64,000 nucleotides of DNA from DASWJS01 sp036397035 (GTDB taxonomy: Bacteria; Actinomycetota; AC-67), in the NCBI GenBank assembly GCA_036397035.1, contig DASWJS010000029.1, positions 1-64,000 of the forward strand, written 5' to 3'. Below the pieces are notes generated by a model. That model saw only the letters and a list, made by a program, of their open reading frames with translations, did no database searches and was not told the DNA's origin. Numbering within the stretch: the first letter of the stretch is position 1; every line of letters begins with the position of its first letter. The translations under genes were made by a program, and so were the position numbers. Below are positions 19,535 to 28,175 of the stretch, one piece after another.

Positions 19535-20576
19535 CTCCCGCAGCGACGCCGTGCCCCTCGCCCTTGAGGGAGAACGGCTTTCCGATGAGCCAGTTGGTGA
19601 CCGGCCTGATCTGCTGCGCGACCCCGCCGGGGTTGAGCGTCAGCGTGAGCAGCAGCAGCAAGCCGCCGATCACCGGAATCCAGTGCGTGAGCGAGTTCAG
19701 CCACAGCGGAAGGATGGCGAACGTCGCCGAGCCGATGAAGATGCCGGCCCGCGACCCGAGGCCGCCGACCGCCACCATCAGAACGAACGTCAGCGCCATC
19801 TGAAAGTCGAACGTGCGGCTGATGACCGGTCCGCCCGGCGGCTGGTGGGCGAAGAACGCGCCCGCCACCCCGGCCAGCGCCCCCGAAACCACGAAGGCGA
19901 GCAGCTTGTAGCCCACGACGTTCACGCCGAACGAGGCCGCCGCGTACTCGTTTTCGCGAATCGCCAGGATCGCCCGGCCCGCCTTGGACTTCAACAGACG
20001 CCAGTCGATGAAGTAGAAGAGCGCCATCACCACGAACAGCAGGTAGATGTAGGCTCGCGAGGTCGTAAAGCCCGGGGGCGGCTGCGCGTTCACGCCCGCG
20101 TCCCCACCCGTCAGGCTCGGGTTTGCGAAGAGCACGTTCTCGGCGATGACTCCGTAGGCCAGCGTGATGAGCGCCAGGAACAGGCCCTTCAACCGGAGCG
20201 CGATTACGCCGAGCAGCACCGCGGCGATCGCGCCGCTGGCGGCCGAGGCGAACAGAGCGATCCAGAACGGCCAGCCGCCGTTCACGACCGCAAGGGCCGC
20301 TGCGAACGCGCCGACGCCGAAGAAGGCCTGATGACCCAGCGAGATCTGACCGAGGTGCCCCATCAGGATGTTGAGCGAGATGCCGACCAGGACGTAGATC
20401 TGCGCGCGCTGGATCCACAATCCGTACGTGGTGATGTCCGGGACCGCGACGGGGATGAGCAACAGAACGGCCAGCACCGCGCCCATCGCGATCCGGCGCG
20501 GCAACCATCCTGCGGCATCGGGCTTGCCCTCGCGAAGCAGCGGCAGCAGCGAAGCGGTCATCGACTCCGTGGTCAT
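19515..20576 (-). CDS. livM: Branched-chain amino-acid-type ABC transporter permease LivM
   Basis: 353 residues with eight or more hydrophobic helices. The LivM loop GHLGQISLGHQAFFGVGAF and the EAA-like loop AGRAILAIRENEYAAASFGV, which contacts the ATPase, are visible. The N-terminus has about 30 extra polar residues. It sits 3 nt after livH and overlaps livG. It forms the transmembrane channel with LivH. Confidence 0.92.
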   Translation of the reverse strand: MTTESMTASLLPLLREGKPDAAGWLPRRIAMGAVLAVLLLIPVAVPDITTYGLWIQRAQIYVLVGISLNILMGHLGQISLGHQAFFGVGAFAAALAVVNGGWPFWIALFASAASGAIAAVLLGVIALRLKGLFLALITLAYGVIAENVLFANPSLTGGDAGVNAQPPPGFTTSRAYIYLLFVVMALFYFIDWRLLKSKAGRAILAIRENEYAAASFGVNVVGYKLLAFVVSGALAGVAGAFFAHQPPGGPVISRTFDFQMALTFVLMVAVGGLGSRAGIFIGSATFAILPLWLNSLTHWIPVIGGLLLLLTLTLNPGGVAQQIRPVTNWLIGKPFSLKGEGHGVAAGGAGVRP

Positions 20577-20579
20577 GCC

Positions 20580-21482
20580 CTACGCCTCTTTCCCCATCAA
20601 GCCCGACGGCCGCACCATCAGGATCGCCAGCAGGACGATGAAGACGACGAGACTCGAGAAGCCGGGGAAGTCGAACTGCGCCTTGACGTACTTGAACTCG
20701 ACGTAGGAGGCGAGGTTGCTGGTGATCCCGATGATCTGACCGCCGACGAACGCACCGGTGAGGCTCGTGATGCCGCCGACGACGGCGGCGGTGAACCCTG
20801 CGAGCAGGAAGTTGACCGTCATGAAGCCCGGCGTGAAGACGCTCGCGGGCGCTTGCAAGATGCCGGCGATCCCGCCGAGGAGCGCCGCCATCGTCCACAC
20901 CAAGCTGGAAACCCGCTTGGTCGAGATACCCACCAGTTCGGTCGCCACCGATTCCTGCGACGTTGCCAGAATCGCGAGCCCGAGATCGGTCTTGTTGAAG
21001 AAGTACGTGAGTCCGACCCCCAGCCCCGCCACCACCAGCAGCGTGAGGATCTCCTGCGGCCTGACGATGCGGCCGAAGACTGCGAAGCCGTCGCCGGAGA
21101 CGGCCGGATCCATCGAAAAGATCGGCGCGCCGCCTTCGGTCAGCACTTCGCCGACCTTGAACATCAGCGCGATGAACATCAGCGTTATCCCCGCCGTGGC
21201 AACCAGCAACGTCACGCGCGGCGCGTCGAAGAGCGGACGCACGACAAGCCGCTCCATCAGGTATCCGACGAGCGCGATGCCGCCGAGCGTGAGGACGACC
21301 GCCGGCAAGTAGGGCACGTTCCATCGGTCGAACAAGATGTAGAGCAAGAACGCGGCGACCGAGCCGAACTCGGCCTGCGCGAAGTTGAACACTCGCGATC
21401 CCTTGTAGACCAGCACGATGCCGAGCGCGACCAGGCCGATGACGGCCCCCTGGATGATGCCGATCACGATGAAGCTGAGCAC
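20580..21482 (-). CDS. livH: Branched-chain amino-acid-type ABC transporter permease LivH
   Basis: 300 residues. KGSRVFNFAQAEFGSVAAFL and the EAA-like loop KTDLGLAILATSQESVATEL are characteristic of LivH. The GTG at 21482 has a GGGGGAGA site five bases upstream and leads straight into the first transmembrane helix; the longer frame to 21593 is not needed. The gene follows the binding-protein gene after 23 bp. Confidence 0.9.
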   Translation of the reverse strand: MLSFIVIGIIQGAVIGLVALGIVLVYKGSRVFNFAQAEFGSVAAFLLYILFDRWNVPYLPAVVLTLGGIALVGYLMERLVVRPLFDAPRVTLLVATAGITLMFIALMFKVGEVLTEGGAPIFSMDPAVSGDGFAVFGRIVRPQEILTLLVVAGLGVGLTYFFNKTDLGLAILATSQESVATELVGISTKRVSSLVWTMAALLGGIAGILQAPASVFTPGFMTVNFLLAGFTAAVVGGITSLTGAFVGGQIIGITSNLASYVEFKYVKAQFDFPGFSSLVVFIVLLAILMVRPSGLMGKEA

Positions 21483-21505
21483 GCGGTCTCCCCCGTCGTT
21501 CGCGC

Positions 21506-22969
21506 TTAGAAGCCTTGCCGCAGCCCCTTGTAGTCGGGATGTGAAACGTACTGCGCCCCGGCCTGCGCGTCGCCCTCGCCGGGCTCGGAGCACCTGCCCT
21601 CGAGCACGTGGACGCCCGCGGCCCCGAAGGGCCGGTCCGTAGCGTAGTTCACGACGGGGAAGATACCGCTCGTGTACCTGAAGGCGGACAACGTCTGGAT
21701 GAACGATTGCCTGCTCAGATCGGGGCCGGCGGCAAGCAGCGCCTGATGGATCGCCTTGGAGATGCCCCAGAGCGCGTACAGGATGTCACCACCCTTGTCA
21801 CGGGTGTTCGTATTCGGCGTGTACTTCTGGGCCGCCGCGACGAAGTCCGGGTCGATGGTGGAGGTCATCACGTCCTTCCACCCCGGCCAGGGCGAGAAGA
21901 ACAAGGCGCCCTCGAACGACGGAGGATCTGCTAGCTTGCCGCACACGCTGTTGATCATCTGGTTCAAGTTGTTCGTGATGCCGACCCCGGCGTAGGTGGG
22001 GAAGTACCGGTTCTGGCCGGTAGCGGTGGCGAGCTGAACGGTGAACAGCGGCGCGGTGATCGGCACGACGATATCGACGTTGTCGCTCTGCATGATCTGG
22101 GCGGTCGAGCCGGCGCTCTGCGAGTCCCCCTCCTTTACCACCGTGTAGACCCGGTAGGCCCACCCGGCCGCCTTGACGGCCGCGCGCAGCGCGTCGTCGG
22201 CGTCATCGAAGTTCGGCGTGTTCGGCCTGACGTGACCAACCGTGATCGTCCCCGCGCCATAGCTCTCCAGGTCGTGGCGCTTGTGCTGATCCACCAGCAT
22301 GTCCACGAGCATCGGCATCTGCTGCCGGTACGTCATCGTGACGGCGAAGTACGTGCTCAACTCCTTCAGGCCGGCTTCCTGCACGCCGGGCGACAGATAG
22401 GGGATGCCGCGCGGGTTCGCGTAGTTGGCGCACGAGTTGATCTGGTCCGTGCCGCCCCCGCCAACGAGCATGAACGCCTGCCCCTGGATGGCCATCTGGT
22501 TGCACACGGCGACGGCCGTGGACGGGTTGTACTGGTCGTCCTTGAAGATGAGCTTGACCTCGCGCCCGTAGATGTCCTTTTTCTTGGTTTCCTGGAGCCA
22601 CCGCCAGTAGAGGTCCTTGCCCTCGTCGAAGGCCGCCGGACTAAACGGAGCTGCACCGGTCAGCGGCGCGTGAAGACCGATCGTGATGGAGTCGTCGGTG
22701 ATGCCGGTCCGGTCGGGGGCCGCTGTGACGCCCCCGCCGCCGCCCGTACCTGTGCCGGTCCCGGTACCGACTCCCGTCCCCGTCCCGGTGCCGATTCCCG
22801 TTCCCGTGCCGGTACCGCTGTCGATCCCCGTGGGGACCCCGGTCGGCCCGACGGCGAACCCACCGGCGCCGCCCTGGAACACGCCCTTCTTCTGACCGCA
22901 CGCCGCGAGCAGCATCACCCCGGCAAGAACGGCGCCGGCGATGCGGAGCGTTTGCGCCCGGTTGCTCAT
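21506..22969 (-). CDS. Periplasmic-binding-type lipoprotein of the Liv transporter
   Basis: 487 residues. A lipoprotein signal with lipobox LLAAC (about residue 24) is followed by a low-complexity linker of alternating Gly-Thr with occasional Ile/Val (about residues 50-80), then a type I periplasmic-binding domain (ITIGLHAPLTGAAPFSPA near the start, VDIVVPITAPLFTVQLATAT later). It should capture the substrate outside the membrane and deliver it to LivHM. These receptors bind amino acids, but also amides, urea or aromatic acids, so leucine uptake is not proven. It lies between the polyproline protein and livH. Confidence 0.88.
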   Translation of the reverse strand: MSNRAQTLRIAGAVLAGVMLLAACGQKKGVFQGGAGGFAVGPTGVPTGIDSGTGTGTGIGTGTGTGVGTGTGTGTGGGGGVTAAPDRTGITDDSITIGLHAPLTGAAPFSPAAFDEGKDLYWRWLQETKKKDIYGREVKLIFKDDQYNPSTAVAVCNQMAIQGQAFMLVGGGGTDQINSCANYANPRGIPYLSPGVQEAGLKELSTYFAVTMTYRQQMPMLVDMLVDQHKRHDLESYGAGTITVGHVRPNTPNFDDADDALRAAVKAAGWAYRVYTVVKEGDSQSAGSTAQIMQSDNVDIVVPITAPLFTVQLATATGQNRYFPTYAGVGITNNLNQMINSVCGKLADPPSFEGALFFSPWPGWKDVMTSTIDPDFVAAAQKYTPNTNTRDKGGDILYALWGISKAIHQALLAAGPDLSRQSFIQTLSAFRYTSGIFPVVNYATDRPFGAAGVHVLEGRCSEPGEGDAQAGAQYVSHPDYKGLRQGF

Positions 22970-22977
22970 GCGAGTCC

Positions 22978-24195
22978 CTACCCCTCTCCGTTCCGGCGCG
23001 TGCGCAACACGTTCGCGACGCGGTTCCCGGGACCGCCCTGGCCTGCCGGCAGACCGGCGAGGCCGACGTCCTTGCCCACCAACCCTACGAGCAGCAGTCC
23101 GAACGGGATCATCACGTAGAGCAGCGGGTTGGTGATCGGCGTCCCGCCGAGGCTCGCCCGCGGCACGAGCGTGGTCGGTTGAGCCTCATCCGTCGTCGCG
23201 GGCGGCGGGGCGGCGGGAATCGGATCGCCGAACGTCGGAAGCTGCGGGATGGGCGGCAACTGTGGAGGTGGCGGTGGCGGTGGCGGTGGCGGCGGAACCG
23301 GGCCGGGCACGGTGATGACGCGGAGGCTCGCCGCCTGTTTCTGCGACACGTACGTGACCTCCGTCTCGCCTCCCGCCAACGTCTCGCCTCCCGCCAACGT
23401 CAGCGGCGCGCCGTGGAACTCGACCGTCCACGTCGGCGTCACACCCTGCTCGGCCGGCACCAAGGCAAGCCCCTCGTTGAACAGCTCTAGCGTCAGCCAC
23501 TTGTTGACGATCCTGGTGACGTCGAAGGTCCAGGTCGAACCGTCCGGGCTCGGCTGGCCCATCGCGTTCGTCCCGCAGTCGTAGAACGGCTCGTTCTTCG
23601 TCGTTGTGATGTCGTCGCTAGGATCGTCGTCGCCGGACTCGACGGTCGGGCGGTTGATCTGCGTGGAGTACGGCGGGTCGCCTTCGGACGCGCCCCACGG
23701 CTCGGTCACTGCGCACGCCAGGATCGCCGCGCTGCCCGCGTTCGTCGTCGCCGGCGGCTTGCCGTTCTCTCCCAGGTCCGCATGATCCTGGAAGTGGCCT
23801 TGTGCGCGCGACACGTCCAGCGTCAGCGTGGCATTCGCCGCAATCTCGCCCACCGGGATGTCGTCGAGCGGGAACAGTACGTATGCCCGCATGTCGGAGC
23901 TGCCGTCCTTCATCGCGACGCCGAGGTGGCCCGTTGTGATCGGCGATGTGGCGCCCGGCGGAGTAAACCCGATGACCCCGCTGGTTCCCGACGTCGCCTG
24001 GCACACATTCACTTCTCCATCCTTCAGGCAGATGGTGTTCTTGGTGTTGCTCGACCAGAACCAGCCGCTCTTCGACGCGCGTACGTTCACCTCGGCGGCC
24101 GACGCGCTCGGCGCGGGAAGCGTCATGGACACCAGGACGGCTGCCGTTGCGCACACGGCTGCCCGGATGCTGCGGGTGTGCCTGCGTCTGTCCAT
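22978..24195 (-). CDS. Secreted, C-terminally membrane-anchored protein with polyproline stalk; first gene of the liv operon
   Basis: 405 residues. A signal peptide (cleavage near SASAAE) leads into a 260-residue beta-rich domain resembling DNRLRE-type modules of bacterial surface proteins (AYVLFPLDDIPVGEIAANAT, WTFDVTRIVNKWL). An in-frame LAGGET duplication follows, then a stalk with 11 consecutive prolines, then a hydrophobic helix (LLYVMIPFGLLLVGLVG) and a basic tail. The polyproline run would need EF-P for translation. ATG 24195 has a GAGGA site; the longer frame starts in non-coding-like DNA. It ends 9 bp before the binding-protein gene, so it may help display or shield the substrate receptor. 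Function unknown. Confidence 0.72.
   Translation of the reverse strand: MDRRRHTRSIRAAVCATAAVLVSMTLPAPSASAAEVNVRASKSGWFWSSNTKNTICLKDGEVNVCQATSGTSGVIGFTPPGATSPITTGHLGVAMKDGSSDMRAYVLFPLDDIPVGEIAANATLTLDVSRAQGHFQDHADLGENGKPPATTNAGSAAILACAVTEPWGASEGDPPYSTQINRPTVESGDDDPSDDITTTKNEPFYDCGTNAMGQPSPDGSTWTFDVTRIVNKWLTLELFNEGLALVPAEQGVTPTWTVEFHGAPLTLAGGETLAGGETEVTYVSQKQAASLRVITVPGPVPPPPPPPPPPPQLPPIPQLPTFGDPIPAAPPPATTDEAQPTTLVPRASLGGTPITNPLLYVMIPFGLLLVGLVGKDVGLAGLPAGQGGPGNRVANVLRTRRNGEG
23362..23397. repeat. Exact 18-bp tandem duplication inside the secreted protein gene
   Basis: The unit cgtctcgcctcccgccaa occurs twice without a gap, duplicating six residues (LAGGET) in frame just before the polyproline stalk. 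It looks like a recent slippage event. Confidence 0.9.
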
Positions 24196-24259
24196 TATTC
24201 CGGTCCTCGTTCGCCGATCCCGGTAAGCGTCAATGCTACCCCAGCGGACGCCACACCAC

Positions 24260-24288
24260 ATGTTCCGATCCACGGTGAATCGGAACAT
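24260..24288. promoter_or_regulatory. 10-bp inverted repeat, candidate operator of the liv operon
   Basis: ATGTTCCGAT and ATCGGAACAT are perfect inverted copies separated by 9 bp, in the 139-bp gap between the divergent-to-nothing liv operon start (24195) and the Nudix stop (24335). A TAGCAT hexamer lies between it and the liv start. The size suits a dimeric repressor; the regulator is unknown. Confidence 0.5.
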
Positions 24289-24334
24289 TTCCTCCTTGTG
24301 AACGTGACCCATCGTTCGGAAGGCGGCACGCGCC

Positions 24335-24937
24335 TCATCGCAGCGCGCCTTCGATCGTTGCGAGGAAGCGATGCAGGATGAACGCCGTCACGCCCCAGAC
24401 GTAGTGGCCCTCCAGCTCGAAGATGTGCATCGGGAACCTGATGCCGTCGCGCTCCCAGACTTCGGTGCGGCCCGTTCGGGCCAGCGCGCGCAGCGGCAAC
24501 TCGATCACGGCGCTGATCTCGCGCTCGCTCATCACCCATGCGTCGGGGCGCTCGATGTCGGCGACGTAGGGCGAGACGATGAAGCCCGAGGCGAACGTCG
24601 GGTAATCATCGAGCGACCCGAGCGCGCGGGCGCGCGCCGGTTCCAGTCCGATCTCCTCGTGGGCTTCGCGCACGGCGGTGTCCCAGAGGGTCTCGTCGTG
24701 CGGGTCGTGCCCGCCGCCCGGGAACGCGATCTGACCCTTGTGCGTCGGCACGTCGTCGGTGCGGCGCGTGAGCACGATCCACGGCTCGCCGTCGCGGGAG
24801 AACAGCGGGATCAGGACTGCGGCCTTGCGGCGCTCAGGCACCTCGACGAGGCGCCGGTCGTAGGCGGCGAGCGCGTTCGCGACCGCGTCGGCAAAGTCCG
24901 CGTCGAGGGATCCAACCCGCTGCGTCGCCGGCTTCAT
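24335..24937 (-). CDS. Nudix hydrolase, CoA pyrophosphatase-like
   Basis: 200 residues. The Nudix box reads GGGHDPHDETLWDTAVREA then HEEIGL (about residues 72-96), with the REAHEE core intact, so metal-dependent pyrophosphate hydrolysis is expected. KGQIAFPGG directly before the box and the preceding VLTRR are typical of NUDT7/8-type CoA pyrophosphatases, suggesting CoA or acyl-CoA as substrate. ATG 24937 is 8 nt from a TACGAT box, so the upstream ATG at 24973 is unlikely. It is divergent from the ABC-2 ATPase gene. Confidence 0.85.
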   Translation of the reverse strand: MKPATQRVGSLDADFADAVANALAAYDRRLVEVPERRKAAVLIPLFSRDGEPWIVLTRRTDDVPTHKGQIAFPGGGHDPHDETLWDTAVREAHEEIGLEPARARALGSLDDYPTFASGFIVSPYVADIERPDAWVMSEREISAVIELPLRALARTGRTEVWERDGIRFPMHIFELEGHYVWGVTAFILHRFLATIEGALR

Positions 24938-24991
24938 CGAGGTCAATCGTAGTCCGACGAGCGACTCGCGCACGTCTTACGATGTCGCGAC

Positions 24992-25891
24992 ATGACCGCT
25001 CCCCCGATCGAGATCGCCGGTCTCTCCAAGCGCTTCGGCGCGGTCGTCGCGGTCTCGGACGTGTCGCTAACGATCGAGGAGGGCGAGTCCTTCGGCTACC
25101 TCGGGCCGAACGGCGCCGGGAAGACGACGACCATCCGGTGCATGCTCGGGCTCATCAAGCCGACGGCCGGCTCCGTGCGCATCCTCGGACACGACGTCTC
25201 GCGCGACCTGAACGCCGCGCTCGAACGCATCGGCTCCCTTCCCGGAGAGTTCGGGATCTGGCCGTCGATGACCGGCCGCGAGGTGCTCGACTACCTGTCG
25301 TCGCTGCACCCCGCGCCGCCGGTGCGCCGGGAGGACCTGCGCGGGCGGTTCGAGCTGTCGCTCGCCGACCTCGACAGGCAGGTCCGCTTCTATTCGCGCG
25401 GCATGCGCCAGAAGCTCGGGCTGATCCAGGCCTTCGAGCACGAGCCCGCCTTGATGATCCTGGACGAGCCGACCGAGGGTCTGGACCCGGTGATGCAGCA
25501 GCGGTTCATCGCGCTGCTGCGCGAGTACCGCGCGCGCGGGGGCACCGTGTTCATGTCCTCGCACATCCTCAGCGAGGTCGAGCTGGCGACCGACCGCGTC
25601 GGCGTGGTCAAGGAGGGGAAGCTCGTCCGCGTCGGGTCGGCGACCGACCTCACCGGCGAGCGCGTGCGCCACTGCTCGCTCACCCTGGCGGACGAGGTGC
25701 CGGCGGGATTGCTCGACATCGAGGGCGTGAGCGACCTCGTCATGGCGTCGCCGTCGCACGCACGCTTCGAGTTTCGGGGGGACATGCAGCCGCTGATCGA
25801 GCGGCTCGCTGCCGTGCACGTGCTGGAGTTCCTCGCCGAGCCCGAGAGCCTCGCCGACGCCTTCTTCGACATCTACCAGGAGTCGACGTGA
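24992..25891 (+). CDS. ABC-2-type exporter ATP-binding protein (CcmA/NatA-like)
   Basis: 299 residues. Walker A GPNGAGKTTTIR is near residue 35, signature FYSRGMRQKLGLIQA near 132 and Walker B LMILDEPTEGLDP near 152. The SRGM replacement of SGG is common in this family. The C-terminal third is a regulatory extension. A TACGAT box lies 8 nt before the ATG. The stop overlaps the permease start (GTGA), so the two form one exporter. Confidence 0.9.
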   Translation: MTAPPIEIAGLSKRFGAVVAVSDVSLTIEEGESFGYLGPNGAGKTTTIRCMLGLIKPTAGSVRILGHDVSRDLNAALERIGSLPGEFGIWPSMTGREVLDYLSSLHPAPPVRREDLRGRFELSLADLDRQVRFYSRGMRQKLGLIQAFEHEPALMILDEPTEGLDPVMQQRFIALLREYRARGGTVFMSSHILSEVELATDRVGVVKEGKLVRVGSATDLTGERVRHCSLTLADEVPAGLLDIEGVSDLVMASPSHARFEFRGDMQPLIERLAAVHVLEFLAEPESLADAFFDIYQEST

Positions 25892-26697
25892 ACCGCGCCG
25901 TGTTCGCCTTCAGCATCCGGCGCTCGATCCGCTCGTCGCTGCTGATCGCGGTCGGCGTCGGGCTGTTCTACTGGGTCGTGCTGCTGGCCTCCTCGAGCTT
26001 CCTCGGCGACGGGACCGAGCCGCTCCCGAGCTTCCTGACCGAGCCGCCGCGCGTGATGAAAGCCTTCATCGGCGGGTCGGCCAACTTCGTCAGCCCGGTC
26101 GGCTGGATGGCCTCCGGCGTGCTCCACCCGATCATCCTGTCCCTGACGACGATGGGCGCGTTCATGATCGCCACCGGCACGGGGGCAACCGAGCTGGAGC
26201 GCGGGACGCTCGACCTCGTGCTCGCGCGGCCGGTCGGGCGCGTGCCCTACGTCGCGGCGCGCGGACTGGCGGGCCTGGTCATGCTGACGCTGGTCGAGGC
26301 GGGAGCCGTGGCGGGAACCTTCGTCGCGTACGCGACCGTGCCCGGCGTCGATCAGCTCGTGCCCGGGCGCATCCTGCTGATGTTCGCCGGGCACTGGTTG
26401 CTCTTCGCGGCCTTCTCGACGACCTGTCTGGCGATCTTCGCCCGCGCCTCGTTGCGGAGCCGCGCGCTCGGCACCGCGATCGGCGTCGTCGTGGGCGCGT
26501 TCTTTCTCAACTTCCTGTCGTTGCTGTTCGACGCGCTCGAATGGCTCGGCTACCTGAGCCCGTTCCACTACTTCAACGCAGCCGACATCCTGAACGGCGA
26601 GCCCTTCCTCGGGAGCTGGGCCGTGCTCGCGGCGGTCGCGGTCGCGATGGGAGCGTTGTCCCTGCGCTGGTTCGCCTCGCGCGACCTCACGCGCTGA
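25888..26697 (+). CDS. ABC-2-type exporter permease
   Basis: 269 residues with six hydrophobic helices and the ABC-2 features TGATELERGTLDLVLARPVGR (coupling region) and LEWLGYLSPFHYFN near the end. GTG 25888 overlaps the ATPase stop. The pair exports an unknown substrate; antibiotic or lipid export is typical for this family. Confidence 0.85.
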   Translation: MNRAVFAFSIRRSIRSSLLIAVGVGLFYWVVLLASSSFLGDGTEPLPSFLTEPPRVMKAFIGGSANFVSPVGWMASGVLHPIILSLTTMGAFMIATGTGATELERGTLDLVLARPVGRVPYVAARGLAGLVMLTLVEAGAVAGTFVAYATVPGVDQLVPGRILLMFAGHWLLFAAFSTTCLAIFARASLRSRALGTAIGVVVGAFFLNFLSLLFDALEWLGYLSPFHYFNAADILNGEPFLGSWAVLAAVAVAMGALSLRWFASRDLTR

Positions 26698-26713
26698 GCC
26701 GGCGCCGCGCACG

Positions 26714-27502
26714 TCAGAGAAGCGACGCGACCTTCCCGCCGTCGATCTGGATCGTCGTGCCGTTGACGTAGGCCGCGCGCTCGCTCGCCAGGAACGCGAC
26801 CAGCGCGCCCAGCTCCGCCGGGTCGCCGATGCGACCGACCGGGATGCCCTGCGTCATCGGCGCGAGCGCCTGCTCGAGGGAGATGCCCTCGTCCCGCGCG
26901 CGTTGCTCTCCGATCGAGGTGAGACGGTCGGTGAGGAACGGCCCCGGCGCGACGGTGTTCACCGTGACGCCGTCGGCGGCCACCTCGCCGGCGAGCGTCT
27001 TCAGGAAGCCGGCCAGCCCGGCGCGCATGGTGTTGGACAGCCCGAGCCCGGCGATCGGCTCCTTGGCGGCCGCGCTCGTGATCGCGATCACCCGCCCCCA
27101 GCCGCCCGCGCGCATGTGCGGCAGCGTCGCGCGCACCAGGCGAACGGTCACCATCAGGTTCGCTTCGAACGCGGCTCGAAAGGCGGCGTCGTCGAACGTG
27201 GCGACGGGACCGGGCGGCGGGCCGCCGTTGTTGGCCACGAGGATGTCGAGCCGCCCGAACGCATCGGCCGCCTCGGCGACGAAGCGCTCGCACGCGTCGG
27301 GCGCGTTGAGGTCGGCCGCGACCGCGTGCACACGCACGCCGTGGGCGCGCAGCTCGTCCGCGGTCGCGGCGAGCGCCTCCGCGCCGCGCGCGCAGATCGC
27401 AACGTCGCAGCCCTCGCGCGCGAGCGCTTCCGCGCTCGCGCGCCCGAGTCCCTTGCTCGCCGCGGCCACCGCCGCCGCGCGGCCCTTCAGTCCGAGGTCC
27501 AT
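26714..27502 (-). CDS. Short-chain dehydrogenase/reductase lacking the usual Tyr-x3-Lys
   Basis: 262 residues. A Rossmann start (AAVAAASKGLGRASAEALA), the NAD(P)-binding ILVANNGGPPPG and a C-terminal VNGTTIQIDGGK show an SDR related to FabG. At the catalytic helix, where YxxxK is expected, the sequence reads ITSAAAKEPIAGLGLSNTM followed by RAGL, so Tyr and Lys are replaced. I recall a branch of SDRs with an LSNxxR motif at this position. Reductase activity is therefore uncertain. TATCAT lies 10 nt before the ATG. It is divergent from the small Fe-S protein gene. Confidence 0.8.
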   Translation of the reverse strand: MDLGLKGRAAAVAAASKGLGRASAEALAREGCDVAICARGAEALAATADELRAHGVRVHAVAADLNAPDACERFVAEAADAFGRLDILVANNGGPPPGPVATFDDAAFRAAFEANLMVTVRLVRATLPHMRAGGWGRVIAITSAAAKEPIAGLGLSNTMRAGLAGFLKTLAGEVAADGVTVNTVAPGPFLTDRLTSIGEQRARDEGISLEQALAPMTQGIPVGRIGDPAELGALVAFLASERAAYVNGTTIQIDGGKVASLL

Positions 27503-27540
27503 CGGTTCGCGGATGATAGCCGCGCCGTTAGGATGACCCC

Positions 27541-27909
27541 ATGCCCAAGCCCGAACGCTACGTCTTCGTGTGCACGAACCAGCGCCCGCCCGGGCACCCG
27601 CGCGGGTCGTGCATCGACAAGATGTCGGCCGAGGTGCTCCAGGAGTTCCGCGACCTCCAGGGCGAGAAAGGGCTCGCGACGTTCAAGGTCGTCGCCACCG
27701 GATGCCTCGAGCCGTGCCTGGCGGGGCCGAGCGTCTACGTCGCGCCCGACGACGTCTGGTACGGCGGCGTGACCGTGCCGGACGTCGAGCGCATCATCGA
27801 CGAGCACCTCGTCGGCGGCCGTCCCGTCGAGTTGTTGATCCTGGACGAGGAGGACTTCGAGCGCTCCCAGCGCGGCCCGAAGGAAGCCCCGCCGAGCGGG
27901 CTCACCTAA
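27541..27909 (+). CDS. Thioredoxin-like [2Fe-2S] ferredoxin
   Basis: 122 residues. The cysteine pattern VCTNQRPPGHPRGSC (residues about 11-24) with CLEPC (about 57-61) matches the thioredoxin-fold [2Fe-2S] ferredoxins seen in NuoE and COG3411. It is an electron carrier, free in the cytoplasm. TAGGAT lies 6 nt before the ATG with no ribosome binding site. The neighbour after a broken transporter gene is an F420/Fe-S FrhB protein, which could be a redox partner; that is inference. Confidence 0.82.
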   Translation: MPKPERYVFVCTNQRPPGHPRGSCIDKMSAEVLQEFRDLQGEKGLATFKVVATGCLEPCLAGPSVYVAPDDVWYGGVTVPDVERIIDEHLVGGRPVELLILDEEDFERSQRGPKEAPPSGLT

Positions 27910-27944
27910 GCGGGATACTCCTGCGCGAGGACCTCGTTTGGCGG

Positions 27945-28125
27945 TCAGCGGCTCGGAGGCGAGCGATCAGCGGGTTGACGCAGGCGTAGGTCGTCACCAA
28001 GGACGTCGGCGCGTGGCGGAAGAGCCACACGTAGGACGTGAACCCGATCAGCGGCCCGAAGCAGATGAGGGAGAGCACGCCGAGCAGCGACGCGCCGAAA
28101 CCGAGCCCGGGTCGAGCCGCGACCA
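27945..28125 (-). pseudogene. Remnant of an EamA-family (DMT) transporter gene
   Basis: On the minus strand a frame encodes SLLGVLSLICFGPLIGFTSY followed by VWLFRHAPTSLVTTYACVNP, which closely resembles the last transmembrane helices of EamA drug/metabolite transporters, where GFTxYVWLLRxAPxSLVxTYAYVNP is usual. The sequence then loses resemblance and ends without the final helix. No start or earlier helices are found because the divergent FrhB gene begins at 28176. It is thus a short C-terminal fragment of a deleted gene. Confidence 0.65.
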
Positions 28126-28175
28126 CTCCCCGCCGATCGTTCGGGCCGCGCGCGATATTCCCGTAGGATGCGCCG

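Noticed and set aside
22690..22850. CRISPR-like or satellite array
   Set aside because: The repeats are short, imperfect, in frame and code for a Gly-Thr linker of a lipoprotein; there are no spacers.
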